64,000 bases of DNA, taken from the NCBI RefSeq assembly GCF_039545035.1, contig NZ_BAABRO010000001.1, positions 1,054,001-1,118,000 on the forward strand. Reading direction: 5' to 3'. Position numbers and translations under genes: made by a program. The stretch comes from Novipirellula caenicola (GTDB lineage: Bacteria > Planctomycetota > Planctomycetia > Pirellulales > Pirellulaceae). The number at the start of each line of letters is the position of its first letter. Position 1 is the first letter of the stretch. Below the pieces are notes generated by a model. That model searched no databases and was not told the origin of the DNA. It saw only the letters and a list, made by a program, of their open reading frames with translations. This document shows positions 9,815 to 18,926 of this stretch, one piece after another.

Positions 9815-10285
9815 TTACCTTCTCCAGGATTCATTGCGAGCACACGAGTCATGAGCGACTCGAACAGCCGAGATCCTAGGGACTAAATGTTAAGATTGCG
9901 TTAAGATCGTTTGAAGGCCGCGCGATTATGAAGACAGTTTCGAAGCGGCGTTGTTGCGGGCTCGACATGCACGCCGAGTCCGCTGGGATGGCTCAGTAAA
10001 AAACAACACAAAACACGTCGTTTTTTAACGGATTCTCCCCCGCGTGAACTTCCCAGCAGCGGTATCAAGCTGGGTGCAATCAAGCTGAAAAGCGTGATCC
10101 CGACGGGGGACGCGGGAGTCATCTCTTTAGCCATGCGGCTTCGGCAATGCGTTCAGCCGCGATTCGAGCGATTTCGCTCGACCACAGTTGCCGCGTTAAC
10201 TTGCCGCGTTAGATTGCCCGGGGCCGGTATTAACTTAAACCGTAACGCGTTGGCAATCAAGCGTAATCACGCGAGCTTGGCACGC
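9815..10285. other. Intergenic region between phoR and pstS
   Basis: About 470 bp with no gene, carrying the Pho-box-like repeat described separately. Its length suggests pstS has its own promoter and does not depend on read-through from phoR. Confidence 0.6.
9889..9907 (-). promoter_or_regulatory. Pho-box-like direct repeat upstream of pstS
   Basis: The 8-mer GTTAAGAT occurs at 9889-9896 and again at 9900-9907, an 11-bp period. On the pstS coding strand this reads ATCTTAAC-GCA-ATCTTAAC. PhoB sites in other bacteria are 7-bp direct repeats with 4-bp AT-rich spacers, also an 11-bp period. Position and architecture fit a PhoB operator; the base composition differs from the enterobacterial consensus. 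Confidence 0.6.
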
Positions 10286-12085
10286 CTAGCTGAGTGGCAA
10301 GCGGACCTGGAACGTGCTGCCTTCGCCCGGCTTGCTGCACAACTTCACTGACCCGCCAAACGCTTGGCAGAGATGCTTGACGATTGAAAGCCCCAACCCG
10401 GTGCCACCCAATTCGCGTGAGCGTGCTTTGTCGGCTCGATAGAACCGCTCGAACACACGTGTGTGATGCTCCGGTGCAATCCCGATGCCAGTATCTTGAA
10501 CTTCGAGCAACATCTGATCTTGCTCTTGCCACCAACGCACGGTCACACGCCCCTTTTCGGGCGTATACTTGATTGCGTTGCCGATCAAATTATCCAAGAT
10601 CGTCGTCAAGCCATCTTCGTCAGCGTACACAAGTATCGGAGATGGCGGTGGCTCGACCACCAATTGAATCTCCTTTCGCTGCGCCGCATCGGTGTTGTGA
10701 TTAAAACAGGTGTCGACGACTTTGTTCACCGACACATCGGTGATCTCGAACGCTTCTTCGCCCGATTCGACACGTGCGATTTGCAGCATGTCAAGAATCA
10801 GCTGATGCAAACGCTCGGCCTGTTCCTCGATCCGATCAACGAATTTCAAATTGTTCTCGGGATCGCTCATCGCACCTAGACGAAGTGTTTCCGCATACGC
10901 CTTGATTGACGCGAGTGGTGTTTTCAATTCATGAGAGACATTGGCGACAAATTCTTGGCGTAGATTCTCGAGCCGTCTCAGCTCGGTGATGTTGTGCAAC
11001 ACCATCACGACGCCGTTGGCAGGATCGCCGGGTAAACAGGTTGCCCGCACTGCCAAATCTCGCCGAACTTGACAGATCGATTCGAATTCAGTTTGCTCGG
11101 GTCCGCCGCTTTCCAAGCACTTTTGCACCAACTCGTACAGCGGACGACTGCGAACGGCCTCGAGCAAAGGTCGGCCGACCTCGTTGGCGGTGGCAAAATT
11201 GAGCAGCGTCTTGCTGGCGTCATTGGCCAACACGATTCGCTCGTCCATGTCGATGGCGATGATGCCCTCGTCCATGCTGCTGAGCACCGTCGACATCTGC
11301 TCGTTCTTCTCACGCAATTGCCGAAATCGCCGTCCCAGTTCGGACTGCATTTGGTTGAATGCTTCGGCTAACAAGCCAACCTCGTCGTGGCTGCGAACCT
11401 GCACCGGTGCTTGATCGATCCCACTCGCAATCGCCTGGGCACGGTCGGTAAGTTGAGCAAGTGGATTGATAATCCGGCCGACGAGCGCGTAGGTCAGCGC
11501 CGTTGCGATTGCACCGAACAACAGTGCTAGCAGCCACAACGAGCGCCGAACGGTATCCACACGCTCGTTGATCGTATCCAGCTCGACCGCGACTCGCACA
11601 AAAGCCGATCTTCCCTTGGACGATTTCATTTTCAGAGCGAGATAATACATATCCAAATGAACCGTTGGACTCTCGCGGGTCGCCACCCCTTTGCCGGTTT
11701 TGCTGGCCTCCCGCAACTCAGGACGGTTCGCATGATTCAGAACCGTCTTTGGATCTCGCTCGGATTCGGCCAAGACAACGCCTTCGTCGTCCGTGATCGT
11801 CAGACGCATCTGAGTCTCGGTTGCTAATTGCACAATCAATGCTTGCAATTCTGCTTTAGCCTGGCTCACCGATTCTTCGTCGCCCTCTTTGTCAAGAACG
11901 TCAGCGACCAAGTCCGTTACGTGGCTACGCAAAACGATGGCGGTGTCAAACAACCGCTGCTCCACTTGCCGATTGATTTCTTCTCGCTGCGCCGAGGTCA
12001 CGATGAACAGGAACCCCACGGCCAGCATCAAGTTCAAGCCAACCGAAATCAGGAACAGTTTCCAAAACAGACGAGATGACCGCAC
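10286..12085 (-). CDS. phoR: Phosphate regulon sensor histidine kinase PhoR
   Basis: A 599-aa membrane kinase. The first TM helix is at residues 8-30, an extracytoplasmic sensor region at about 31-182, and a second TM helix at about 183-203. HAMP follows to about 255, then PAS at about 262-370. HisKA has phospho-acceptor H385 in SHELKTPLASIKAYAE. The HATPase domain has an N-box (DNLIGNAIKY, 498-507), G1 DTGIGI (531-536) and G2 GTGLGL (561-566). Unlike enterobacterial PhoR it has a full extracytoplasmic domain, as in Gram-positive PhoR proteins. It heads the pst-phoU-phoB locus, and that context supports the name. All catalytic boxes are intact. Confidence 0.88.
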   Translation of the reverse strand: MRSSRLFWKLFLISVGLNLMLAVGFLFIVTSAQREEINRQVEQRLFDTAIVLRSHVTDLVADVLDKEGDEESVSQAKAELQALIVQLATETQMRLTITDDEGVVLAESERDPKTVLNHANRPELREASKTGKGVATRESPTVHLDMYYLALKMKSSKGRSAFVRVAVELDTINERVDTVRRSLWLLALLFGAIATALTYALVGRIINPLAQLTDRAQAIASGIDQAPVQVRSHDEVGLLAEAFNQMQSELGRRFRQLREKNEQMSTVLSSMDEGIIAIDMDERIVLANDASKTLLNFATANEVGRPLLEAVRSRPLYELVQKCLESGGPEQTEFESICQVRRDLAVRATCLPGDPANGVVMVLHNITELRRLENLRQEFVANVSHELKTPLASIKAYAETLRLGAMSDPENNLKFVDRIEEQAERLHQLILDMLQIARVESGEEAFEITDVSVNKVVDTCFNHNTDAAQRKEIQLVVEPPPSPILVYADEDGLTTILDNLIGNAIKYTPEKGRVTVRWWQEQDQMLLEVQDTGIGIAPEHHTRVFERFYRADKARSRELGGTGLGLSIVKHLCQAFGGSVKLCSKPGEGSTFQVRLPLS

Positions 12086-12663
12086 AGCAGGCCCCGAACA
12101 GGTTTTCGCAATACTTTACAAAGGACGCCACGGCGATACGCAACGAGATTCGATCGCTCAGCGTTTAATCTCTCAGTGTTTCATTGCTGAGCGATCATCG
12201 AGCAGATTCACCGAGCGAAATGCGGCTACCGCACCGTCCTAGAACAAAGCGGCCCACATTCCCATAACGGAATTTAGATAGCAAGGGGGAGCGGGAGTGC
12301 CGATGATGCGGTTGCCGTTTCTTCATCGAATCCACACCTCGGGACACCATTCCTTCATATTCCAAGTGATTATCAGCGGGCCAATGGTTCTCAGCGGCCC
12401 AGCGTTCTCAGTAGCCCAGCGTGTTCTCCACCGTCACGTTTGTCCGATTCACGCGTCTGAGCGGCGATGCGGATCTACCGACGATGTGATGCCTCTGCCG
12501 GAGTGAGAAACTGCAAATTCCCTTTGACGCGAGCGGGGTAAATTTGCGATGCCTTCCCATACCGATTGCTCGGTTTTTGCTGCTGCCCGGGGATGCGTTT
12601 CGCCATCCATCGAATTCAGCCTGTGTCCGATTCGATAGCGTCCTCAAGTCCTTGGAGAACAAA
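12086..12663. other. Intergenic region upstream of phoR
   Basis: Divergent promoter region with no credible gene. It contains an 11-bp inverted repeat (annotated separately) and, at about 12375-12425, loosely repeated GGTTCTCAGCGGCCCAGCG-like units. Confidence 0.5.
12152..12196. promoter_or_regulatory. Inverted repeat upstream of phoR
   Basis: GATCGCTCAGC at 12152-12162 is perfectly complementary to 12186-12196. The 23-nt spacer contains a second copy of the CTCAG-YGTTTMAT half-motif, so the site is both an inverted and a direct repeat. It lies 67-111 bp upstream of the phoR start and could be an operator. The regulator is unknown. Confidence 0.35.
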
Positions 12664-14112
12664 ATGTCGCTGCTTTTGACCATCCTTCGCGCCGCACATT
12701 GTCGCAGCACGCATCACTATTTCGCTCTCGATGCGATCCCCATGCTGAAAACCCCGTCAGGGATGCTGCTGGGGAATCTTCTGCTGCAGCACTACAACGC
12801 CTACCTAACTGGTGCTAAGGATCCAGACACAAAGTTTCGCGACTTCAAAAACCACGTGCTGCATGTCGGCGACAACCATTGGGGCGGCGCCCCGAAGGCA
12901 TGTGAAAAATGGCTGGCCATCGCAATCGAGCAGCTGCAAAATCAACAATACAAAGACGCCGCCTACAGCTTGGGCGTGCTCAGCCACTACTTCACCGACC
13001 CGATCATGCCGCTGCATACCGGTTCGAGCGAACGTGAGGGTGTCGTCCATCGGCCGATGGAATGGAGCGTTTGTCAGGCATACGAGGAAATCTACAGCCA
13101 AATCCGCAATGGTGAGGTTCGCGTCGACTTCCAACTCGCTCGGCATGAAGATTGGATCTCCGAGGCCGTGACCACCGCAGCGACCCAGTCGCACCATCAT
13201 TACCACCGCATCATCGAAATCTATGATCTCGAGCGAGGCGTGAAGCGGCCACCCGAAGGGCTGAACGCCGAGTCTCGCGATATCTTGGTCACCATGTTCG
13301 GCATTGCGATCACCGGTTGGGCTCGGATTCTCGAACGTGTCGCCCAGTCGTGTCAAACTCCGCTACCCAAAGCATCCTTGAATCTGGCGACGGTCATCTC
13401 GGCCATCCAAATCCCGTCGCGATGGGTCGTACGAAAGGTAGCCTCGGTGCAAGAGCAGCAAGCCGTTCAAGCGGTGTTCGCTGAATTCGAACGCACCGGG
13501 ACGGTCAAAGCCAACTTGCCCGAAGAAGTGCGTTCCGTCCGCGCCGAACGCCCGATGGTGAACAACACGATCGGCTCGACCAACGCGATCGACTCGGCCA
13601 ATGTGATTGTCCCAGCACGCGAGGTCACGCCGATCCGCGAAACGCCTCCCGCGGCGGAACCCGTAAGCGTCACAGTGGACGCCCCCGCTTCGTACGCTCA
13701 AGACTTGGTCGATGCTCCGTCGATCGGTCCCAAAACCGCCAAACGTTTCGCCGCCATCGGCATCACGACCATCGGGCAATTTTTAGCAAGCGATGCCGCG
13801 CAGATGGCGGTCCAGTTGGACACACGATGGATCACCGCAGAACTGATCGAAGATTGGCAGGCACAAGCCACACTGGTGACGCATATCCCATCGCTGTGTG
13901 GTTACAAGTCACAACTGCTGGTCGCGGTGGGCTGTCGAACGCCCGCCCAACTGGCCGACCGTGCCGCTGATGAGCTATGTGATGAAATCACCAATTATTG
14001 TCAAACCAAAGCTGGCCAACGCATCTTGCGAAGCAGCACGCCTCCGGAGCAAGCCGATGTTTCCCGCTGGATCGACGACGCTGGCGTGTACCGAGAAAGC
14101 CGAGCCGCCTAG
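12664..14112 (+). CDS. Zinc-dependent phospholipase C-like domain fused to DUF4332-like domain
   Basis: Start chosen at 12664, where GGAG lies 6 bp upstream; this gives 482 aa. The N-terminal half resembles the zinc-dependent phospholipase C / S1-P1 nuclease all-helical fold, with metal-ligand-like His/Asp clusters in STHHYFALDA, HVLHVGDNHWGG and the motif GVLSHYFTDPIMPLHTG, then HRPMEW. There is no signal peptide, which is odd for that family. A linker of about 100 residues leads to a C-terminal helix-hairpin-helix/DUF4332-like region (DAPSIGPKTAKRFAAIGITT, then VDTRWI-like helices). DUF4332 domains occur in planctomycetes and are often suggested to bind nucleic acid. Substrate unknown. Confidence 0.7.
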   Translation: MSLLLTILRAAHCRSTHHYFALDAIPMLKTPSGMLLGNLLLQHYNAYLTGAKDPDTKFRDFKNHVLHVGDNHWGGAPKACEKWLAIAIEQLQNQQYKDAAYSLGVLSHYFTDPIMPLHTGSSEREGVVHRPMEWSVCQAYEEIYSQIRNGEVRVDFQLARHEDWISEAVTTAATQSHHHYHRIIEIYDLERGVKRPPEGLNAESRDILVTMFGIAITGWARILERVAQSCQTPLPKASLNLATVISAIQIPSRWVVRKVASVQEQQAVQAVFAEFERTGTVKANLPEEVRSVRAERPMVNNTIGSTNAIDSANVIVPAREVTPIRETPPAAEPVSVTVDAPASYAQDLVDAPSIGPKTAKRFAAIGITTIGQFLASDAAQMAVQLDTRWITAELIEDWQAQATLVTHIPSLCGYKSQLLVAVGCRTPAQLADRAADELCDEITNYCQTKAGQRILRSSTPPEQADVSRWIDDAGVYRESRAA

Positions 14113-15258
14113 GTTATAACCAGCGCTCGACGTGCGACGAACATCTCGATGGTTTGCTGAGCGCATAAGCCCTCCGCCGAAGCCGTCAACGGCTTGTTGA
14201 TTTAATGAGCCGTGACGCGTCAGCGGCCGGGTCCCACGCGATACCCGTTGCCTTACAGCCCACAGCTCACAGCCCACAGCTCCACCGTTGCGATTCGCAG
14301 CTGGACTAAATCAACAGCCCGTCAGCGGCTTGTTGATTTATTGAAGCTTCCAGCGGCAAGAGGTGTATGATGGACTTCCTAGTCCGTCAATGGTGTACTG
14401 GACGGACTAAGAAGTCCGTCGTACGACTAATCAACAGCTCGTCAGCTGCTTGCTGTTTTAATGAGCCGTGACGCGTCAGCGGCCGGGTCCCACGCGATAC
14501 CCGTTGCCTTACAGCCCGCGGCTCCACCGTTGCGATTCGCAGCTGGACTAAATCAACAGCCCGTCAACGGCTTGCTTTTTAGTGAAGTTTCCAGCGGCAA
14601 GAGGTGTATGATGGACTTCCTAGTCCGTCAACGGTGTACTCGACGGACTAGGAAGTCCATCGTACGACTAATCAACAAACCGCTAATCAACAGCCCGTCA
14701 AGACTTTCGTTCCATGGCGTCAGCGTTCCCCGAAACTCTTGGCGAGTTTCGCTACGGCGGCTCGACTCGGTGATGCTGGACTCGCTGCACCCTCCAAACA
14801 CCATTGTGAACGGGGCAATGCGCACAATGGCTGAAAAGTGCAGCGAGCTCAGAATCAGCGAGCCAAAAAATCAAATTTGCCGCGACTGCCATTATACCGC
14901 AGCGTCTTTTTTCCTATGACCGAAGCATACATCGGAAATTCGGGAAACCGCAGGCCACCAAACTTATTAAATCGCCTATCCCACCGCAGTTAACGTCGCG
15001 ACATTCTCGAAGTACCCATCACCTGATTTACAAAGTCCGAAAAACGATGGAATTGACTTCTTTTTCTTGACATAGCCCAACTGCACAAAATAGGCAAACT
15101 GCGAGCCAAAGGCAAAGTGCAATGATGGCCTAGTGTTCAGTGACGACAATCCGCTATGAAACCCGAACAATCATAACGAACCGCCCTATCGGGATAGAAC
15201 GCTAGCCAAAGTCGGATGAATTGCTAGCACGATTAAATTCACACGGATGATTTGACGC
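14113..15258. other. Repeat-rich intergenic region
   Basis: About 1.1 kb with no convincing gene. The left half is an A-B-A-B array of nested palindromic elements (annotated separately). At about 14700-14755 there are AAACTC..GAGTTT-type REP sequences. From 14760 to 15258 I see nothing recognisable apart from the presumed promoter of the lipoprotein gene at 15259. Confidence 0.6.
14187..14690. repeat. A-B-A-B array of palindromic MITE-like elements
   Basis: Two roughly 250-bp units (about 14187-14438 and 14440-14686) are near-identical. Each holds an A segment (starting ATGAGCCGTGACGCGTCAGC) and a B segment (carrying TGGACTTCCTAGTCCGTC and its reverse complement). The segments are bounded by the inverted motif CGGCTTGTTGATTTA / TAATCAACAGCCCGTC. 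A single complete B element with perfect 16-bp terminal inverted repeats recurs at 42053-42171, showing that the B unit is a discrete mobile-looking element. Confidence 0.75.
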
Positions 15259-16035
15259 ATGAACACCCAACTCTCTCGATCGATCTGGAAAAACCTCGCC
15301 CTCGCTGGCGTGACCTGTTGTACTAGCGTGATGGGAGTCGGATGTGCCTCGACCAAGACTTCCAATACGGCGCGGACGGGAACGGAACAGATCTTGATCT
15401 CCGCCGCGATTGATCGTGCCTTCTCGAACGTGCAATTCAACGAATTAGCGGGCTACAAAGTCTTCATCGACGACAAGTACCTCGATTCTGTCGACAAGAG
15501 CTACCTGATGGCCACGCTTCGTCACAAAGTCTTTGAATCAGGCGGTCATTTGGTGACAGCGATCGACAAAGCGGACGTCGTGCTCGAACCACGCAGCGGG
15601 GGTGTCGGAACCGATACGCAAGAAAGCTACGTCGGAATTCCCGCGCTTGGCATGCCTGGTTTGCCGATCGAACTTCCTGAAATCAAGATCGCCTCGCGGA
15701 ATACTCAAATGGGTACCGCCAAAATCGGGCTGGTTTGCTATGACGCGAAGACGGGAATCGCATTGGGATCTGGCGGTGAATCGACGGCGCTGACCCACAA
15801 CAATGACACTTACGTGCTGGGCGTCGGACCGTTCCGCAGCGGTTCGGTGATTGACCAACGCCAAAAGGCGATTGGTTACAACGGCGTCGGCGGCAGCATC
15901 ATCGGTGGCAAGAAAGTCGCCAAGGCAACGCCGATTCAAATCATGGACCGCAAAGACGCGGTGATGGGTTCTCCGTCGACTCCCGTCGAACAAATTGCCG
16001 AAACGCCTACCGCTCCCGAATACTTCAATCGCTAG
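15259..16035 (+). CDS. Secreted lipoprotein of unknown function (DUF6655-like)
   Basis: This 258-aa protein has a lipoprotein signal ending in a lipobox (MGVGC, C29). The mature part has alternating strands and helices: YKVFIDDKYLDSVDKSYLMATLRHKVF, then ADVVLEPRSGGVGTDTQES, and later IGLVCYDAKTGIALGSGG. It resembles planctomycetal lipoproteins annotated as DUF6655, from memory and unverified. No catalytic motif is visible. It is monocistronic with a repeat-rich upstream region. Confidence 0.7.
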   Translation: MNTQLSRSIWKNLALAGVTCCTSVMGVGCASTKTSNTARTGTEQILISAAIDRAFSNVQFNELAGYKVFIDDKYLDSVDKSYLMATLRHKVFESGGHLVTAIDKADVVLEPRSGGVGTDTQESYVGIPALGMPGLPIELPEIKIASRNTQMGTAKIGLVCYDAKTGIALGSGGESTALTHNNDTYVLGVGPFRSGSVIDQRQKAIGYNGVGGSIIGGKKVAKATPIQIMDRKDAVMGSPSTPVEQIAETPTAPEYFNR

Positions 16036-16201
16036 TTTGGCAATCGTGATCGCGGCCGCCGTCCCCTCGACGCGGCATGTCAAATCCCAAGTGGTTTGCT
16101 AAGATGCGTCTCTAAAACCATGCACCCTTTTGGGCTTCATGGTTGGATGTCCATTCGACGTCTTGCATCATCAAACAACGCACATCACTGGGATAAACAT
16201 C

Positions 16202-16936
16202 ATGTCAAATTTAGCAGGCAAAGTCGTTGCGATTACAGGCGGCGGAACGGGAATTGGTGCGGGGATCGCCCGAGAATTGGCCGCCGCGGGTTGCCAAGTG
16301 GTCGTCGGCGGACGGCGTACCGAGCCGTTGGAAACATTGGCCAAATCGATCGCCAGCGAACATCCCGTTCGCACGCACGCGATCGACGTCGCCGATCCCA
16401 ACAGCATCAGCGAGTTCTTTGCGTTTGTCCGCAGCCAAGTGGGCGACGTCGACATCCTGGTCAACAGCGCCGGAATCAATATCCAAAATCGCACCATGGC
16501 GGCGATGATTCCCGAAGACTGGGACCGCGTGATGCAGATCAATGCCTCCGGTGCGTATCGATGCATCTTGGAAGTATTGCCTAAGATGCGTGAACGTCGT
16601 GATGGCGTTGTCATCAACATCTCGTCGATCGCCGGTAAACGCGCGATCTCGCTCGGCGGCGTCGTTTACTGTGCCAGCAAGTTTGCGATGACCGCCCTTG
16701 GCACTGCGATCTCCAATGAAGTGCGGAACGAAGGCGTCCGAGTCACGAACGTCTATCCCGGCGAAGTCAACACGCCGATTTTGGACAACCGACCAGTGGC
16801 AGTCACGCAAGAGCACAAAGACGCAATCTTGCAACCCGAAGACATCGCGGCATTGGTTGGCACCATTTGTCAATTGCCACCGCGTGCTCATGTTCCAGAG
16901 ATCGTGATCAAACCCACCATTCAAGAATGGGTTTAG
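16202..16936 (+). CDS. SDR-family NAD(P)-dependent oxidoreductase
   Basis: A 244-aa classical short-chain dehydrogenase. The start at 16202 (MSNLAGKVVAITGGG) places the cofactor motif TGGGTGIG near residue 13 and is preferred over an in-frame start 24 codons upstream. Other hallmarks are NSAGIN (the NNAG motif), the catalytic serine in INISSIAGKRA, and the YxxxK pair in VVYCASKFA. An Arg-rich VVGGRR after the second strand suggests NADP(H) preference. The substrate cannot be inferred. The stop overlaps that of the convergent BBP7-like gene. Confidence 0.88.
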   Translation: MSNLAGKVVAITGGGTGIGAGIARELAAAGCQVVVGGRRTEPLETLAKSIASEHPVRTHAIDVADPNSISEFFAFVRSQVGDVDILVNSAGINIQNRTMAAMIPEDWDRVMQINASGAYRCILEVLPKMRERRDGVVINISSIAGKRAISLGGVVYCASKFAMTALGTAISNEVRNEGVRVTNVYPGEVNTPILDNRPVAVTQEHKDAILQPEDIAALVGTICQLPPRAHVPEIVIKPTIQEWV

Positions 16937-18555
16937 TAAACGTATTGCAGTCCAAAGTGGATGCCGTGCACGTAAAACGTCTTGTAGTCCATCTTGGAAC
17001 TCGGCCGCAGTGGATCAGAAACGGGATCGGCCAAGTTCGATGCCAATTGGTCATCGATCAACCCTGAGACTTGCAGTGCGTCGGTCATCGCGATGATGTG
17101 ATACCCCACCGTCACGTCGAACCGTGGAAAGTAACGCCATCCCAGCGACAGGTCGATTTCGGGCACCCATGCGAACGTATCGTCCGATCGTTCGCCTGCG
17201 TTGGTGCTGCGAACCAACAGCCCGTTGGGATCAGTGAACGTGGGCCCGTTGCTGGTTTGGGTTTGGCCTGCCAACGTGGCTTCGCGTCGCAGATTACCCG
17301 CTGCGACTTTGAACAAACTGTTGAACGACCAACAACCTTCGCGGTAACGAGTGGCAATCCCGATTTGACCGCCGTGAAAGTCGTTTCGAGCGTCAAAGGA
17401 ATCACGGATGGCAATCACCGAACCAAGGGGTGCGGGGTTATCTTCGCCGGCCGTCGACGTGCTCGAGGTGATCAGATCTTCGCTCATGTGCATGTATTGA
17501 TACCCATACAGCACATCGACCGTTCCACCATAGCGTGAATAGGCGTGTTGCCGAATCGAAAGGTCGGCTCCGTACACGCTGCTCGAGGCATGTGCGTTTG
17601 CAAATCCCGAATTGGTGAACCCTGGGGTCGCAACCACTTGCGTGTCTTGGCTGGCCGTTTGGCCCGTGGTGACATTCAAGAACGGACGCGTGATGACCGG
17701 AGTCGTCGACTGGTCGGCACTAAAGTTGTATGTCTCGTCGCCTGCTGCCCAGCCGCGAAACACCATGCTTCGCGAACGACATTCGTCAAGCCAAGTGCCG
17801 ATGGTCAATCGACCGCCTGCGGTCAGCTCGTTGTGAAACTCGCCGCCTCCTGCCAAGATTCGCGTCGATGCCAAACCAAGCTGGCCGGGGTTGGTCGCGG
17901 TTTCCGGACCGGTCGTGAACAGCGGTGGCAGATAATCGCCACTGCGGAACATCAACAGCAATTCAAAGTTGGCAAACCAACGATCACGGCGGAACACCAA
18001 ATTGGCGTTGGCCCAGCTTCCAGGGCCGCAGTGGTTGCACCCGATCGAGTCGCATCCATAGCCGTCACAGCCGTACGCATCACAGCTCTCGACTCCACAA
18101 CCGACGTCCCCGTAACCCCCTTCGTGATAGACACCGCCTTCGGAGGGCCACGTTTCGATCGGCGCCGGCCAAGCGTCGTTTTCAACGATGATCGATTGAT
18201 TGCCGCCGTCATGGGGCGTGGGGTCCATCAACACGACATCGCTGTGGCTGACCTGCTGCAGTTTCGCGCGGCGTGATAGCAATTGAGGTGCGGTCGCTGG
18301 CGATCCATCGACCGACTGATCGTCACCCGCGTCCACGACGTTGCCATGAACGTCTTCGACCGGGACGGGAATGAGTCGCGAATTCGACTGGGACGTGGAC
18401 TTGGTCACCGTGGGCGGTTCGTAAACGCCGCGATCCGGCTTTTTCGTACGTACTTGAGCCTGCAACCCTGGCGTTCCTAGCAAGACGCTAGCAATCGACG
18501 CTACACCGAAGGTCATTCGGAGAGCGGAACAGCGGAACGTACGCGGCAATTTCAT
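16933..18555 (-). CDS. BBP7-like planctomycetal outer-membrane beta-barrel protein
   Basis: A 540-aa exported protein. A signal peptide (about 1-33) precedes a variable linker and a Cys/Gly/Tyr-rich segment (CGVESCDAYGCDGYGCDSIG, near residue 150). A C-terminal half of amphipathic strands follows, typical of barrels (RWFANFELLLMFRSGDYLPP; GGEFHNELTAGGRLTIGTWL; YGGTVDVLYGYQYMHMSEDL), ending in aromatic HFGLQYVY. This matches the planctomycete-specific BBP7 outer-membrane family. The role is probably structural or pore-forming; unproven. Confidence 0.75.
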   Translation of the reverse strand: MKLPRTFRCSALRMTFGVASIASVLLGTPGLQAQVRTKKPDRGVYEPPTVTKSTSQSNSRLIPVPVEDVHGNVVDAGDDQSVDGSPATAPQLLSRRAKLQQVSHSDVVLMDPTPHDGGNQSIIVENDAWPAPIETWPSEGGVYHEGGYGDVGCGVESCDAYGCDGYGCDSIGCNHCGPGSWANANLVFRRDRWFANFELLLMFRSGDYLPPLFTTGPETATNPGQLGLASTRILAGGGEFHNELTAGGRLTIGTWLDECRSRSMVFRGWAAGDETYNFSADQSTTPVITRPFLNVTTGQTASQDTQVVATPGFTNSGFANAHASSSVYGADLSIRQHAYSRYGGTVDVLYGYQYMHMSEDLITSSTSTAGEDNPAPLGSVIAIRDSFDARNDFHGGQIGIATRYREGCWSFNSLFKVAAGNLRREATLAGQTQTSNGPTFTDPNGLLVRSTNAGERSDDTFAWVPEIDLSLGWRYFPRFDVTVGYHIIAMTDALQVSGLIDDQLASNLADPVSDPLRPSSKMDYKTFYVHGIHFGLQYVY

Positions 18556-18926
18556 TGCTTATCTTCCGACACATTGAACGAATCATCATCAGTCCGCTGA
18601 GTGCACAGCGACCCTAGTGACTGTTTCGACAATTCCGATCGTGCCGGTTGAGCAATTCTGGAAAGCTTTGACGGTTATTCCGGTTGTACCCCGCAGCGCA
18701 AGTTTCCAGCCTGCCATGTGGGATAGGCTTCCAGCCTGTCGTGTGGAATAGGCTTCCAGCCTGTCATCGGTCACCCGCTCCCCCTGGCGATCCCATTCCG
18801 CGGGCCGGGAGGCCTTGGGGAATACTCGCGCCGGGCCCCGGCCGCTTACGCGGTCACGGCTCATGATTGCACACCGAGGCCGAAAGTCTTGGCGACTTTC
18901 GCTACGGGTGCGGGCGTGGGGCACAC
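18556..18926. other. Intergenic region with short tandem palindromes
   Basis: No gene. At 18699-18766 the unit GTGGGATAGGCTTCCAGCCTGTC occurs as two good tandem copies (period about 24 bp) plus one degraded copy; each core AGGC-TTCCA-GCCT is palindromic. A REP-like palindrome (GAAAGTC..GACTTTC) lies at about 18880-18905, and a copy of the CCGGCCGCT-ACGCGGTCACGG motif lies at about 18835-18865. Confidence 0.6.
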
